From: Luteolibacter arcticus
Lineage (GTDB): Bacteria > Verrucomicrobiota > Verrucomicrobiia > Verrucomicrobiales > Akkermansiaceae
DNA length: 64,000 nt
Reading direction: 5' to 3'
Assembly (NCBI RefSeq): GCF_025950235.1
Contig: NZ_JAPDDT010000001.1
Coordinates: 1,088,456 to 1,152,455 of the forward strand
Part shown: positions 35,727 to 44,182 of the stretch, in pieces
Position numbering within the stretch: the stretch's first letter is position 1
How the letters are laid out: each line of letters begins with the position of its first letter
The notes under the pieces: model-generated
What the model saw: only the letters and a program-made list of their open reading frames with translations
Databases searched by the model: none
Told to the model about the DNA's origin: nothing
Translations under genes and position numbers: made by a program

Positions 35727-36377
35727 GTGCGCCTGCTGGTCATCGAGGACGATCCACTGCTGCTCCACAGCCTGAGCGAAGGGCTGCGGGAGGAGCTGTA
35801 TGCGATCGATACCGCGGCCGATGGCAAGGAAGGCTTGGAGAAAGCCCGCGCGACGGACTACGACTGCATCGTGCTGGATGGCATGCTGCCGGGCATCGAC
35901 GGCTGGGAGCTGCTGGCCAGGCTGCGGCGCGAGAAGAAGACTCCGGTATTGATGCTCACCGCCCGTGATGCCGTGCCCGATCGCATCCGCGGCCTCGATG
36001 CGGGAGCGGATGACTACCTGACCAAGCCCTTCGATTTCGAGGAACTGCTGGCCCGTCTGCGCGCCTTGATCCGCCGCAGCTCGGGGCTGGGGACGAGTTT
36101 GTTAGAGATCGGTGGCGTGGAGGTCGATACGGCGGCGCGCACCGTCCGCAGTGGCGGAGAGGCCGTTTCGCTCACGCCGCGTGAATACGGCCTGGTCGAG
36201 TATCTTGCGCTTCACCGCGGCAGCGTGGTCAGCCGCACGGAACTCTATGAGCATCTCTTCGACGAAAGCGACGACACGCTTTCCAACCTGCTCGACGTCC
36301 ACGTTTCGAACGTCCGCAAGAAGCTCGGCGCGACCTTCATATCCACCCGCCGCGGACACGGCTACAGCATCGAATGA
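35727..36377 (+). CDS. OmpR-family response regulator
   Basis: A 216-residue regulator starting at GTG 35727 (VRLLVIEDDPLLLHSL). The open frame extends upstream through the inverted repeat, but that part is not protein-like. The receiver domain has the acidic pair Asp8/Asp9 after IE, phosphoacceptor Asp51 in CIVLDGMLPG, Thr78 and Lys100 in YLTKPFDFEELLARLRA. The C-terminal winged helix (about 122-216) shows LTPREYGLVEYLALHRG and VSNVRKKL...ISTRRGHGYSIE. It overlaps the sensor kinase by four bases. Its target is probably the efflux operon just upstream. Confidence 0.93.
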   Translation: MRLLVIEDDPLLLHSLSEGLREELYAIDTAADGKEGLEKARATDYDCIVLDGMLPGIDGWELLARLRREKKTPVLMLTARDAVPDRIRGLDAGADDYLTKPFDFEELLARLRALIRRSSGLGTSLLEIGGVEVDTAARTVRSGGEAVSLTPREYGLVEYLALHRGSVVSRTELYEHLFDESDDTLSNLLDVHVSNVRKKLGATFISTRRGHGYSIE

Positions 36378-37783
36378 AGCGGCTCTTCCAATCGGTCCGC
36401 TGGCGGCTGCTGCTGTGGTATGCGCTGATCCTGCTGGCCTTGGTCACCGGGCTGTGCCTGCTTTCCTACCGGCTGGCGGCGAACGACCGCACCGGCCAGA
36501 TCGACCGGGAGATCCGCAATTTCCAAGGGACCTTCTTCCGCAGCCTCTTCGCCTCGCGACCGCTGCCGAACAAGAACGACCCGCCGAGCTTCGACGAGAT
36601 CCGCGACCGCCTGCGCAATCCCGGCGAGCTCTCGGCATTCCCGCCGGAACTCCACGCGCTCTTCGAGGGCGGCGAAGGCGGCTCCTACCTCGCCTTCTGG
36701 GACAGCGATGGCTCGCCCCTTTTCATCTCGGCGAATGCCCCGGTACATCTCTGCCCGCCCAAGCCTAATAAGGACGGCTCCACACAATACATCGAGAAAG
36801 CCAACCGCCGGGAGCACCACCGCACCAATCCCACCGGCATCAGTTCGATCACCGGCCGCGATATCAGCGCGGAGCAAAAGGAGCTGCGGAATTTCGGCCT
36901 GCTGCTCGCCCTCGGTGGTGGCGCGGTGTGGCTCGCCGGCCTCGGCGGCGGCTGGTGGCTGGCAGGCCGCGCGCTCAAGCCAATCGATACCATCGGCCGC
37001 ACCGCCTCGCGCATCGCGGCAGGTAATCTCGACGAGCGCATCCAGATCGCCAATACCGACAACGAGCTCGACCGACTCGGCCACGTGCTGAACGACACCT
37101 TCGAGCGTCTCTCCGCGGCGATCGAACGACAGAAGCGTTTCACCGCCGATGCATCGCACGAGCTGCGCACGCCGGTCACGATCATCCTCTCGGAAACCCA
37201 GCGGGCGCTGAAACGCGAGCGCGAGCCGGAGCAGTATCGCGAGATCCTCGGCAACTGCCGCACCGCCGCCGAGCGCATGCGCGCGCTGGTGGAATCGCTG
37301 CTGGTGCTGGCACGCCAGGACCTGCCGACCTCCGGCGCTGAGCCGGTGACCTGCGACCTCGCCGACATTGCGACCGGAGTCGCCGACCTGCTGCAACCAC
37401 TCGCCGACGAGCACTCGATCACCGTGCGGCGCGAGCTTTCCCCCGCCCCGCTCAAGGGCGACCCGCACTCGCTGGCGATGGTCGTGCAAAACCTCCTCTC
37501 GAACGCACTCGTCCATCCCCCGTCGGGCAGCACCGTCGTCCTGAAAACCTCCGCAAGCGCGGAGGGAACCGTGCTGGAAGTCTCCGACAATGGCCCCGGC
37601 ATCGCGACCGAGCACTTGCCGCGCTTGTTCGACCGCTTTTACCGCGCCGACTCCGCACGCGGCCAAATCAACGGCCACACCGGTCTCGGCCTGGCGATCG
37701 CCAAGACCATCGTCGAGAACCACGGCGGCGGGATCGACGTGGAAAGCAGCCAGGGCACGACTTTCCGGGTCGTGCTCCCGTAG
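36374..37783 (+). CDS. Sensor histidine kinase
   Basis: A 469-residue membrane kinase: helix 1 (residues 10-33), a periplasmic sensor region of about 140 residues, helix 2 (about 174-198), HAMP (about 199-250, ALKPIDTIGRTASRIAAGNLDERI), the HisKA phosphoacceptor His262 in ADASHELRTPVTI, and an ATPase domain with NLLSNALVH, DNGPGIATEHL, FDRFYRADSARG and GLGLAIAKTIVENHGG. The architecture is CusS/QseC-like. Partner of the preceding regulator through a four-base overlap. The signal may be a substrate of the adjacent pump. Confidence 0.93.
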   Translation: MKRLFQSVRWRLLLWYALILLALVTGLCLLSYRLAANDRTGQIDREIRNFQGTFFRSLFASRPLPNKNDPPSFDEIRDRLRNPGELSAFPPELHALFEGGEGGSYLAFWDSDGSPLFISANAPVHLCPPKPNKDGSTQYIEKANRREHHRTNPTGISSITGRDISAEQKELRNFGLLLALGGGAVWLAGLGGGWWLAGRALKPIDTIGRTASRIAAGNLDERIQIANTDNELDRLGHVLNDTFERLSAAIERQKRFTADASHELRTPVTIILSETQRALKREREPEQYREILGNCRTAAERMRALVESLLVLARQDLPTSGAEPVTCDLADIATGVADLLQPLADEHSITVRRELSPAPLKGDPHSLAMVVQNLLSNALVHPPSGSTVVLKTSASAEGTVLEVSDNGPGIATEHLPRLFDRFYRADSARGQINGHTGLGLAIAKTIVENHGGGIDVESSQGTTFRVVLP

Positions 37784-37896
37784 CTCGAATTTGTGGGAAG
37801 ATTCTCCGCCGTCGCACCTCTCAAGCGTTGGAAAAACGGCCAAAGGCGCAGATCGCTTGAAACATCGGCCGCTTCCGAAGCTTACCTCTCCTTACG

Positions 37897-39162
37897 ATGA
37901 ATCCGAAGAAATCCCAATGGATTTGGAGCGCCGGTGGTCTTGCCTTGGCGCTGGGTGCCGGTGTGATGATCGGACGAGTCAGCGCCCCGGAGGGCAAGTC
38001 CGACGCCTCCGCCGATGGCAGCTCGACCTCAGGCCGCGGGACAGGCAATGGTGGTCCCCTCAGCCTCGCCGAGCGCCTTGAGCGCAAGCGCGCCGGGGAA
38101 GGTCGCGAAACTGCCTCGAAGCCGGCGGACAAGGACCTCAAGTCCATCCTCGACGTCACCAGCCGGCTCGACCGCACGCAACGGCTGCTCGCTTTCCTCG
38201 ACCGCCTGCCGGCCGACCAATTCGCCGGGGTTTACGACGAACTTCGTAATTCCCCATCCGCCGAGCTGCGCGGTGCCGAGCGCTCGCTGATCCTGCAGGC
38301 ATGGGCAGAGCGTGATCCGCTGGGTGCCGTCGGTTTCCTCCAGCAGGGCGGGGCGGGCGATTGGGAGCGCGAGACCGCCCTTTCCTCTTGGGCCGCCAAC
38401 GACCCACAAGCCGCCTTTGCGTGGGCCTCCTCGGCTCCCGACGAAGGCGACGTCAACAACTGGCTGCTCGGTGCGACCCGTGGCATCGCCGCCGCCGACC
38501 CACAGCTTGCCCGCGACTACATCGCCAAGCTCGAAGGCCGCACTCGCGACCAAGCGATCGATGCCGTGGAGCCATACGTCACCCAGTTCGGCTTCGACTA
38601 CTCGAAGTCGTGGCTCGCCGGGCTGACCGACGAGGGACTTCGCAATCAAGCCTCACGCGAACTGTCCCGCGACATGGCCCGCCTCGACCCTGCCCAAGCC
38701 GCGCAGTGGAACGCCGCCATGACCGACGTGAATACCCGCCGCGATATCTCGGAAACCGTCGCCGACCATTGGGCTCGCCAGGATCTCGACTCCGCCCGCT
38801 CATGGGTGGAGCGCTTGCCGGAAGACACCAAGTCGGAAGCTGCCGAAGGGGTCGCCCGTCAATATGCCCGCCAGGATCCCGCCGCCGCCGCGAAGTGGCT
38901 GGCCAGCCTCGGCAACAACCCGGACCTCGATGGCGCACGACAGGTGTTCATCGAGGAGAGCTTCCGCAACTCGCCGGAGACCTCGCTCAATTTCGTCTCC
39001 AACATCAGTGACCCGCAGCGCCAACAAGGCTATTACTGGCGCTATCTCGGCAACTGGATGCGCAGTGACGAAGGTGCCGCGCGTCAGTGGATGAACTCCA
39101 ACTCGCAGCAGTTGCCGCCGCAGATTGTCGAGCGGTTCAACCGCCCTCGCCAGACGCAATAA
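37897..39162 (+). CDS. Membrane-anchored helical-repeat protein with W-x-x-x-DP-x-A-A motifs
   Basis: A 421-residue protein with an N-terminal hydrophobic segment (IWSAGGLALALGAGVMIGRV) acting as anchor or signal, then a Ser/Gly linker. The rest is a helical-repeat domain with a recurring motif of the form W-A-x-x-DP-x-x-A-x-x-W/F: AWAERDPLGAVGFL, SWAANDPQAAFAWA, GIAAADPQLARDYI, HWARQDLDSARSWV, QYARQDPAAAAKWL. Such proteins are common and uncharacterised in verrucomicrobial genomes. It probably forms a periplasmic TPR-like superhelix. It stands alone between the sensor kinase and the oxidoreductase. Confidence 0.7.
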   Translation: MNPKKSQWIWSAGGLALALGAGVMIGRVSAPEGKSDASADGSSTSGRGTGNGGPLSLAERLERKRAGEGRETASKPADKDLKSILDVTSRLDRTQRLLAFLDRLPADQFAGVYDELRNSPSAELRGAERSLILQAWAERDPLGAVGFLQQGGAGDWERETALSSWAANDPQAAFAWASSAPDEGDVNNWLLGATRGIAAADPQLARDYIAKLEGRTRDQAIDAVEPYVTQFGFDYSKSWLAGLTDEGLRNQASRELSRDMARLDPAQAAQWNAAMTDVNTRRDISETVADHWARQDLDSARSWVERLPEDTKSEAAEGVARQYARQDPAAAAKWLASLGNNPDLDGARQVFIEESFRNSPETSLNFVSNISDPQRQQGYYWRYLGNWMRSDEGAARQWMNSNSQQLPPQIVERFNRPRQTQ

Positions 39163-39217
39163 GCCATCCGCCTTTCATCCGGTCCGCACCGTTGCGGACC
39201 GGAATGGTGAAATCATC

Positions 39218-40369
39218 TCACGCGATCGGCGGCACATCGACCCAAGCGCCGGTCTCGTGTGACTTCCAGCTCAGTTCGGCGAGCTGCACACCCTTCGCCC
39301 CTTCGCGCAGGGTCCAGCGGAACGGCTCGTCATTGACGACGTGCTTGAGGAAGAGTTCCCACTGGATCTTGAAGGCGTTTTCGAAAGCGAGTTGGTCCGG
39401 CACTTCGGTCCAGCGGTCGTAGTAGTTGATCGGGCTGTCGATGTCCGGATTCCACACCGGGCGCGGCGTGGTGCTCTGGTGCTGGGCCCAGCATTTCCGC
39501 AGGCCCACGATGGCGGAGCCCTCGGTGCCGTCCACCTGCATGGTCAGCAGATCGTCGCGGCGCACGCGAACGTTCCAAGATGAGTTGAACTGGCAGATGA
39601 TGCCGGTCTCGGTCTCAAATAGCGCGTAGGCGGAGTCGTCCGCCGTGCACTTGAAGGGCTTGCCGCTCTCGTCGAAGCGCTGCTCGATGTGCGTGGCAGC
39701 CTTGCAGAAGACGCGGGTGACGTTGCCGAAGAGGTTGTCGATCACGTAGCGCCAGTGGCAGTGCATGTCGATGATCATCCCCCCCCCGTCCTCGCTGCGG
39801 TAGTTCCAGCTCGGCCGCTGGATCGGCTGACCCTCGTGCTCGCCGGTGAAGACCCAGTAGCCGAACTCACCGCGGACGCTGAGGATCTTGCCGAAGAAAC
39901 CCTGCTCCTTGAGAAGCTGGTACTTCCGCAAGCCGGGCAGCCACAGCTTGTCCTGCACCGCTCCGTTCTTCACGCCCGCCTTCTCGGCGACCTCGGCGAT
40001 GCGCAGGGCTTCATCAAAGCTAACCGCGGTCGGCTTCTCGCAATAGACGTGCTTCCCGGCGGCGATGGCTTTCTCAAGGAAGCCGATGCGATACGGCGTG
40101 CCGGAGGCATCGAAGAAGATCTCGTTGTGCGGATCCGCCAGCGCGGCATCTAGGTCGGTGGTGTAGCGCTCGACGCCGTATTTCGTGGCGAGTGCACGGA
40201 TCTTGTCCTCATTGCGGCCGGTGAGGATGGGATCGGGAATCACCAGCGTATCGCCGCACACCACCCCGCCCTGATCGCGGATCGCGAGGATGGAGCGCAC
40301 GAGGTGCTGGTTGGTGCCCATGCGTCCGGTGACGCCGTTGAGGATGATGCCGAGCTTCTTGGTTTTCAT
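39218..40369 (-). CDS. Gfo/Idh/MocA family oxidoreductase
   Basis: A 383-residue NAD(P)-dependent sugar or cyclitol oxidoreductase starting at MKTKKLGIILNGVTGRMG (ATG 40369; upstream in-frame sequence overlaps the neighbouring gene antisense and is Ser/Arg-rich). Rossmann domain with the nucleotide-loop variant GVTGRMG, catalytic Lys in YCEKPTAVSFDEAL, and a C-terminal alpha/beta domain with GGGMIIDMHCHWRYVIDNLFG and a typical acidic/aromatic end. It is last in a minus-strand operon with a DHDPS-like enzyme, a LacI regulator and an epimerase. Confidence 0.88.
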   Translation of the reverse strand: MKTKKLGIILNGVTGRMGTNQHLVRSILAIRDQGGVVCGDTLVIPDPILTGRNEDKIRALATKYGVERYTTDLDAALADPHNEIFFDASGTPYRIGFLEKAIAAGKHVYCEKPTAVSFDEALRIAEVAEKAGVKNGAVQDKLWLPGLRKYQLLKEQGFFGKILSVRGEFGYWVFTGEHEGQPIQRPSWNYRSEDGGGMIIDMHCHWRYVIDNLFGNVTRVFCKAATHIEQRFDESGKPFKCTADDSAYALFETETGIICQFNSSWNVRVRRDDLLTMQVDGTEGSAIVGLRKCWAQHQSTTPRPVWNPDIDSPINYYDRWTEVPDQLAFENAFKIQWELFLKHVVNDEPFRWTLREGAKGVQLAELSWKSHETGAWVDVPPIA

Positions 40370-40391
40370 GAGTGGAAGAAAAAGTGCCGGG

Positions 40392-41204
40392 TTAGAGCGC
40401 CTCGCAGCTCTGAACGATCTTTTCGAGGAAGTCGTGCTGGTTCTCGGACCAGTACTTGCGGGAGAAGATCTCAACTTCGGTGAGACCCTCGAAGCCGGTA
40501 GCCTGGACCATCCTCGCGATGCGGGCCGAGGCATTCACTCCTTCGCCGGGCAGACCGCGGTCTAAAAGGACGTGATCGAAGTCCGGCTTGAACTCGCAGA
40601 CGTGGAAAGCGAACAGGCGGTCGGCCGCGGCACAGCGCTGGATCTGCGCTTCCAGCCCGCTTTCCCACCAGACGTGGAAGACATCCAGAGCCACACCGAC
40701 GAGCGGATGATTGAGCGACTCGACGAGTTCGTTCGCATCGCGCATCGAGGCGACGGCCGAGCGGTCGCCGGCATACATCGGGTGCAGCGGCTCGATCGCG
40801 AGCTTGATCCCGGCGCTCTCAGCCTGCGGTAGCAGCGCGGCGATACCGTCGCGGATCTGGTCGAGATTTTCCTCAGGCGTCTGCCCGAGTGTCGCGCCGC
40901 AGACGAGCACGATCATTGGCAAGCCGAGCGTCTCGGCTTCGCGCACGGCAGTCCTGTTAGACTCGATGGCCGCCTCGCGGGTCGGCAGATCTTTGCCGGT
41001 AAAGAAGCCGCCTCGCACGAGGCTGACCGGCTTCAAACCGCTGTCATCGAGATGCTTCTTCACCTTCGCGAGGTCGTGGCCCGCGACCGTTTCGCGCCAG
41101 ATCGAGACGCCGCCAATTCCGCGGCGGGCATAGTTTTCCAAGCACTCGTGGATCGACCACGGCTTGTTCGTGAAGGTGTGGATGGCGAGGCGGTCGGGAG
41201 TCAT
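40392..41204 (-). CDS. Sugar phosphate isomerase/epimerase (xylose-isomerase-like TIM barrel)
   Basis: A 270-residue cytoplasmic TIM-barrel protein. It starts MTPDRLAIHTFTNKPWSIHE, with GIGGVSIWRETV, IKLAIEPLHPMYAGDRSAVAS (metal-binding Glu), VALDVFHVWWE (metal Asp/His) and LFAFHVCEFKP and GEGVNASARIARMVQATGF. The histidine and acidic ligands match divalent-metal isomerases such as those acting on sugars, inositols or 3-dehydroshikimate. It overlaps the LacI-type regulator (ATGA) and is 22 bases upstream of the Gfo/Idh gene. Confidence 0.88.
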   Translation of the reverse strand: MTPDRLAIHTFTNKPWSIHECLENYARRGIGGVSIWRETVAGHDLAKVKKHLDDSGLKPVSLVRGGFFTGKDLPTREAAIESNRTAVREAETLGLPMIVLVCGATLGQTPEENLDQIRDGIAALLPQAESAGIKLAIEPLHPMYAGDRSAVASMRDANELVESLNHPLVGVALDVFHVWWESGLEAQIQRCAAADRLFAFHVCEFKPDFDHVLLDRGLPGEGVNASARIARMVQATGFEGLTEVEIFSRKYWSENQHDFLEKIVQSCEAL

Positions 41205-42208
41205 GACTGGGCGGGTGGGACGGCCGAAGTGGATTCGCCGGGGACAAGCTGCCCGGCCACGCGGAGCAAGGCGGCGGGCGCTTCGTTTTCGATGATCTCC
41301 GCCTGCAAGCGCGTGGCGGCATAGCGGGCCAGTTCTTCCACCGGCAGGCTGACGGTGGTGAGCAGCGGACGGGAAAGGCGGCGCACGGGCGAATCGTCGA
41401 AGCCGGTCACCGCGACTTGCTCCGGAACGGAAATGCCCAGGCGGTCGAGTTCTGTCAGCACGACGGTACCAACGATGTCGTTCACGCAGACCAGCACGTT
41501 CGCGCCCTTGGCCGCAGCGGCGACTTTCGCCTGCTGGATCGACGCAATGTCATGCACGACCACCGTGTCTTTCTCGCGGTCGAAGGAAACACCCCGCCGA
41601 CGGCAAGCCTGCTCAAAGCCATCGAGCCGTTCCTCGTGGATCTGCCCCAGGCCTTCGATCGAAACGAAGCGCGGGTGGATCTCCCCCATCGTCGAGCGCA
41701 GGTGGTCTAACAAATCAAGCATCCCCGCCGCGTGGTCCGCGGCGACGCAAGGCAGCCGCGGAATCGAACGGTTCAGCACTACGAACGGCGTGCCATGCTC
41801 GCGCAGGCTCTTGAGCGCCTGCTGGGAAGGGCGCTGGAAGGCGAAGACGAAGGCATCAATATCGCCGCCCTTCTTGTGCGGATAGGGATCAAACTCCGGC
41901 GAGTTGATCTCGCAGAGCAAGTTCAGCCCACACTGCGTGAAGCCCCGGCGCAAGCCCTCGATCAATGCGGCGAAGTCATAGAACAGCGCCCGCTCCGGAT
42001 CGGCGTGGCGCGGCAGGACGAGCTTCACGCTGAGGATCGCCCGCCCGCGGTGACGACGGATCGTCCGCTTCTCGTAGCCGATCTTTTCCGCCGCGGCGGC
42101 GACTCGGGAGCGCACATCGGCAGTCACCAACCGCGATCCATTCAGCGCGCGCGAAACGGTCGCGGAGGAAATGCCCAGCTCGCGGGCGATGTCGTCGATC
42201 GTCGGCAT
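41201..42208 (-). CDS. LacI-family transcriptional regulator
   Basis: A 335-residue repressor. The N-terminal helix-turn-helix and hinge helix are TIDDIARELGISSATVSRALNGS through RVAAAAEKIGYEKR. The periplasmic-binding-protein-like sensor domain has SVKLVLPRH, GDIDAFVFAFQRPS, GTPFVVLNRSIPRLPCVAADHAAG and VAVTGFDDSPVRRLSRPLLTTVSLP, ending in RVAGQLVPGEST. It sits second in the operon it presumably controls, between the DHDPS-like and epimerase genes. A likely operator is the palindrome at 43175-43188. Ligand is unknown, probably a sugar or sugar acid. Confidence 0.93.
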   Translation of the reverse strand: MPTIDDIARELGISSATVSRALNGSRLVTADVRSRVAAAAEKIGYEKRTIRRHRGRAILSVKLVLPRHADPERALFYDFAALIEGLRRGFTQCGLNLLCEINSPEFDPYPHKKGGDIDAFVFAFQRPSQQALKSLREHGTPFVVLNRSIPRLPCVAADHAAGMLDLLDHLRSTMGEIHPRFVSIEGLGQIHEERLDGFEQACRRRGVSFDREKDTVVVHDIASIQQAKVAAAAKGANVLVCVNDIVGTVVLTELDRLGISVPEQVAVTGFDDSPVRRLSRPLLTTVSLPVEELARYAATRLQAEIIENEAPAALLRVAGQLVPGESTSAVPPAQS

Positions 42209-42214
42209 GGCTTG

Positions 42215-43162
42215 TTAGAGAGCGTAGCCGAGCCGCTTGGCACAATCCTCGATGATGCCAGCTTCCCAGTCCGGACGGCGCGGGCAGAGCTTGTGCGGCT
42301 CGGAGGTCGGGATGCGGCCGATGAGATGCTGGAAGACCGCGCAGCTATGCTTGTAGGCCGGCACCGGCGCACGGAAGCCGATATTGCCGAGATACTGCAG
42401 CGCGTCCGTGAGCTCGGCGTAGCGCTCGTCGCCCTCCAGCCAGTATTGGTCGCGCAGGGCGAATTTCTCCGGGCAGAACGCAGCCAGACCGAGCAGGTAG
42501 TCGGAGCCGTATTCGGTCATGTCGATGCCCAGATCGTTGCCCGTGAAGATCATGAACTCCGGCCGCACCTCATCGCGGATCTCCAGGCGCCGCAGCTCCT
42601 TGCCGCGGTCGAGCGACGAGTGCTTGATGCCCTTCAACGCCGGGATCGTCATCAGGCCGCGGATCGTCTCCTCGTCGTAGATCATGCCATTCGGCGCGAA
42701 CATCTTGCCGAGCTCGAAGCCGAAGACCGACTCGTGTCCCTCGCAGACCTTCGCATAGAGTTCGACGATCTGGTCCGGAGCCCAGTCGTGGAAGCGCGTC
42801 GTCTGGAACAGAATCGGAGTGCCGCCAAAGGACACGATTTCATCCATCTGGCGGCGGTAGAGATCGACCAGATCGCCCTCCACACCTTCGACGAAAACGC
42901 CGGCCACGAAGTCGCGGCGACCTGCGATCACCTCCTTCGTCAGCCCCAGGATCTCGCTGCGTTCGACGGGAGTCAGGTAGTTTGCGTAGCCGGTGTCCAT
43001 GTTCACCGCGCAGCCGAGGCCGGCATCGGTGGTGCGGGCGACGGCCGCTTGGAAAGCCTCCCGGGCGATCGAGCCATCAGCCTCAAAGGGCAGCAGGCAG
43101 GCAGCGTATCCGGTGATCTTGCGGCGGAAGCGTTTGGCGGCGTGGCGGGTTTCAAGCGACAT
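42215..43162 (-). CDS. Dihydrodipicolinate synthase-family aldolase/dehydratase
   Basis: A 315-residue class I (Schiff-base) aldolase fold starting [20 protein letters not shown] (ATG 43162; 43186 is possible but lies in the palindrome). Signature segments: [53 protein letters not shown], and the probable Schiff-base Lys in [11 protein letters not shown], followed by [13 protein letters not shown]. In this setting it probably cleaves or dehydrates a keto-deoxy sugar acid rather than making lysine. The stop codon TAA is embedded in a TCTAACA heptamer. Confidence 0.87.
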   Translation of the reverse strand: MSLETRHAAKRFRRKITGYAACLLPFEADGSIAREAFQAAVARTTDAGLGCAVNMDTGYANYLTPVERSEILGLTKEVIAGRRDFVAGVFVEGVEGDLVDLYRRQMDEIVSFGGTPILFQTTRFHDWAPDQIVELYAKVCEGHESVFGFELGKMFAPNGMIYDEETIRGLMTIPALKGIKHSSLDRGKELRRLEIRDEVRPEFMIFTGNDLGIDMTEYGSDYLLGLAAFCPEKFALRDQYWLEGDERYAELTDALQYLGNIGFRAPVPAYKHSCAVFQHLIGRIPTSEPHKLCPRRPDWEAGIIEDCAKRLGYAL

Positions 43163-43174
43163 GACGCAGCGACT

Positions 43175-43188
43175 ATTTGCATGCAAAT
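43175..43188. promoter_or_regulatory. Perfect 14-bp palindrome, candidate LacI-type operator
   Basis: ATTTGCATGCAAAT lies in the 100-base divergent gap between the DHDPS-like gene (start 43162, minus) and the epimerase (start 43263, plus). Perfect symmetry, length and the TTGCA...TGCAA half-sites fit a LacI-family operator, which would let the nearby regulator repress both directions. No binding evidence exists; the assignment is inference from position and symmetry. Confidence 0.55.
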
Positions 43189-43262
43189 TTATTCCTGCAA
43201 GCTTTTCTCACCTACCCATCCATGGCATTGCGTCATGGCGGTTGGCTCCCTTTTCTAACGTC

Positions 43263-44075
43263 ATGCGCTACGCCATCTGCAACGAAACCTTCGGCTCCAT
43301 CCCCCTCGCCGAAGCCGCCGCCATCGCCGCGAAGATCGGCTACACGGGGCTGGAAATCGCGCCCTTCACGCTCGCGGAAGACGTGCAAACACTCACCACC
43401 GGGGACGCGAAAGTCCTCGGCGACCAAGTGCGGGATGCCGGCATGGACGTCGTGGGGCTGCACTGGCTGCTGGCGAAAACCACCGGCTTTCACCTCACCA
43501 CGCCGGACGACGCGGTGCGCCAGGCGACCGCCGATCACGCCAAACACCTCGCCGATCTCTGCCACGCGATGGGCGGGACCATCATGGTCTGGGGCAGTCC
43601 GGTGCAGCGCTCGCTCGAGCCCGGTTGGAATTATGACGAGGCCTTTGCCCGTGCCACCGAAGTCCTGCGCGCCGCCGCCGAACACTGCGGACCGCTCGGC
43701 GTGACCATTGCCATGGAGCCGCTCGGCCACGTGGAAACGAACTTCCTCACCAGCGCCGCCGAGACCATCCGGCTGTGCGAGGCCGTCGGCCATCCCGCCT
43801 GCAAGCTCCACCTCGACGTGAAGGCGATGAGCTATGAGGACAAGCCGATCGGCCAGGTGATCCGCGAGAGCAAGGACTGGACCGTCCACTTCCACGCCAA
43901 TGACCCGAACCTCCGCGGCCCTGGCATGGGTACCGTGGAATACGCGCCCATCGTCGACGCACTACGGGAAACGTCATACGACGGCTGGGTCTCGGTCGAG
44001 GTCTTCGACTACACGCCGACGCCCGAAGCCATCGCGACGGAAAGCCTCGCCAACCTGCGACGCTTCTTCGCCTGA
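43263..44075 (+). CDS. Sugar phosphate isomerase/epimerase (second TIM-barrel enzyme of the locus)
   Basis: A 270-residue protein starting [20 protein letters not shown] at ATG 43263; the open frame reaches far upstream across the divergent promoter and is not coding there. TIM-barrel features: [49 protein letters not shown] (metal Glu), [13 protein letters not shown] (Asp), [20 protein letters not shown] (His) and [18 protein letters not shown] (Glu). It is the same superfamily as the enzyme at 40392 but clearly divergent. It is transcribed divergently from the LacI operon and likely in the same pathway. Confidence 0.9.
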   Translation: MRYAICNETFGSIPLAEAAAIAAKIGYTGLEIAPFTLAEDVQTLTTGDAKVLGDQVRDAGMDVVGLHWLLAKTTGFHLTTPDDAVRQATADHAKHLADLCHAMGGTIMVWGSPVQRSLEPGWNYDEAFARATEVLRAAAEHCGPLGVTIAMEPLGHVETNFLTSAAETIRLCEAVGHPACKLHLDVKAMSYEDKPIGQVIRESKDWTVHFHANDPNLRGPGMGTVEYAPIVDALRETSYDGWVSVEVFDYTPTPEAIATESLANLRRFFA

Positions 44076-44088
44076 TTCCTTCGTCCAG

Positions 44089-44169
44089 GTAGGCGCATTG
44101 GTAACAATGCGGAAGCACGAGAGCAGTCCGCCTCCAAGGACCACTCCGCACTTTCACAAGTGCGCCTAC
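44089..44169. repeat. Mirrored double-hairpin element
   Basis: Arms 44089-44113 and 44145-44169 are inverted copies starting GTAGGCGCA and ending GTGCGGA or ATGCGGA. Each arm also folds on itself: GCATTG-GTAA-CAATGC in the left and GCACTT-TCAC-AAGTGC in the right. The inner stems differ by paired changes that keep base-pairing. It lies between the epimerase stop and the end of dnaE2 (convergent genes). No T-runs are present, so it is not an ordinary terminator. Confidence 0.7.
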
Positions 44170-44182
44170 GCGAAAGGTTTCC

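Noticed and set aside
36362..37843. 493-codon minus-strand open frame over the sensor kinase
   Set aside because: Antisense to a kinase with all catalytic motifs; no family match.
41732..43258. 508-codon plus-strand open frame across the LacI and DHDPS-like genes
   Set aside because: Antisense to two genes with recognisable families; composition not protein-like.
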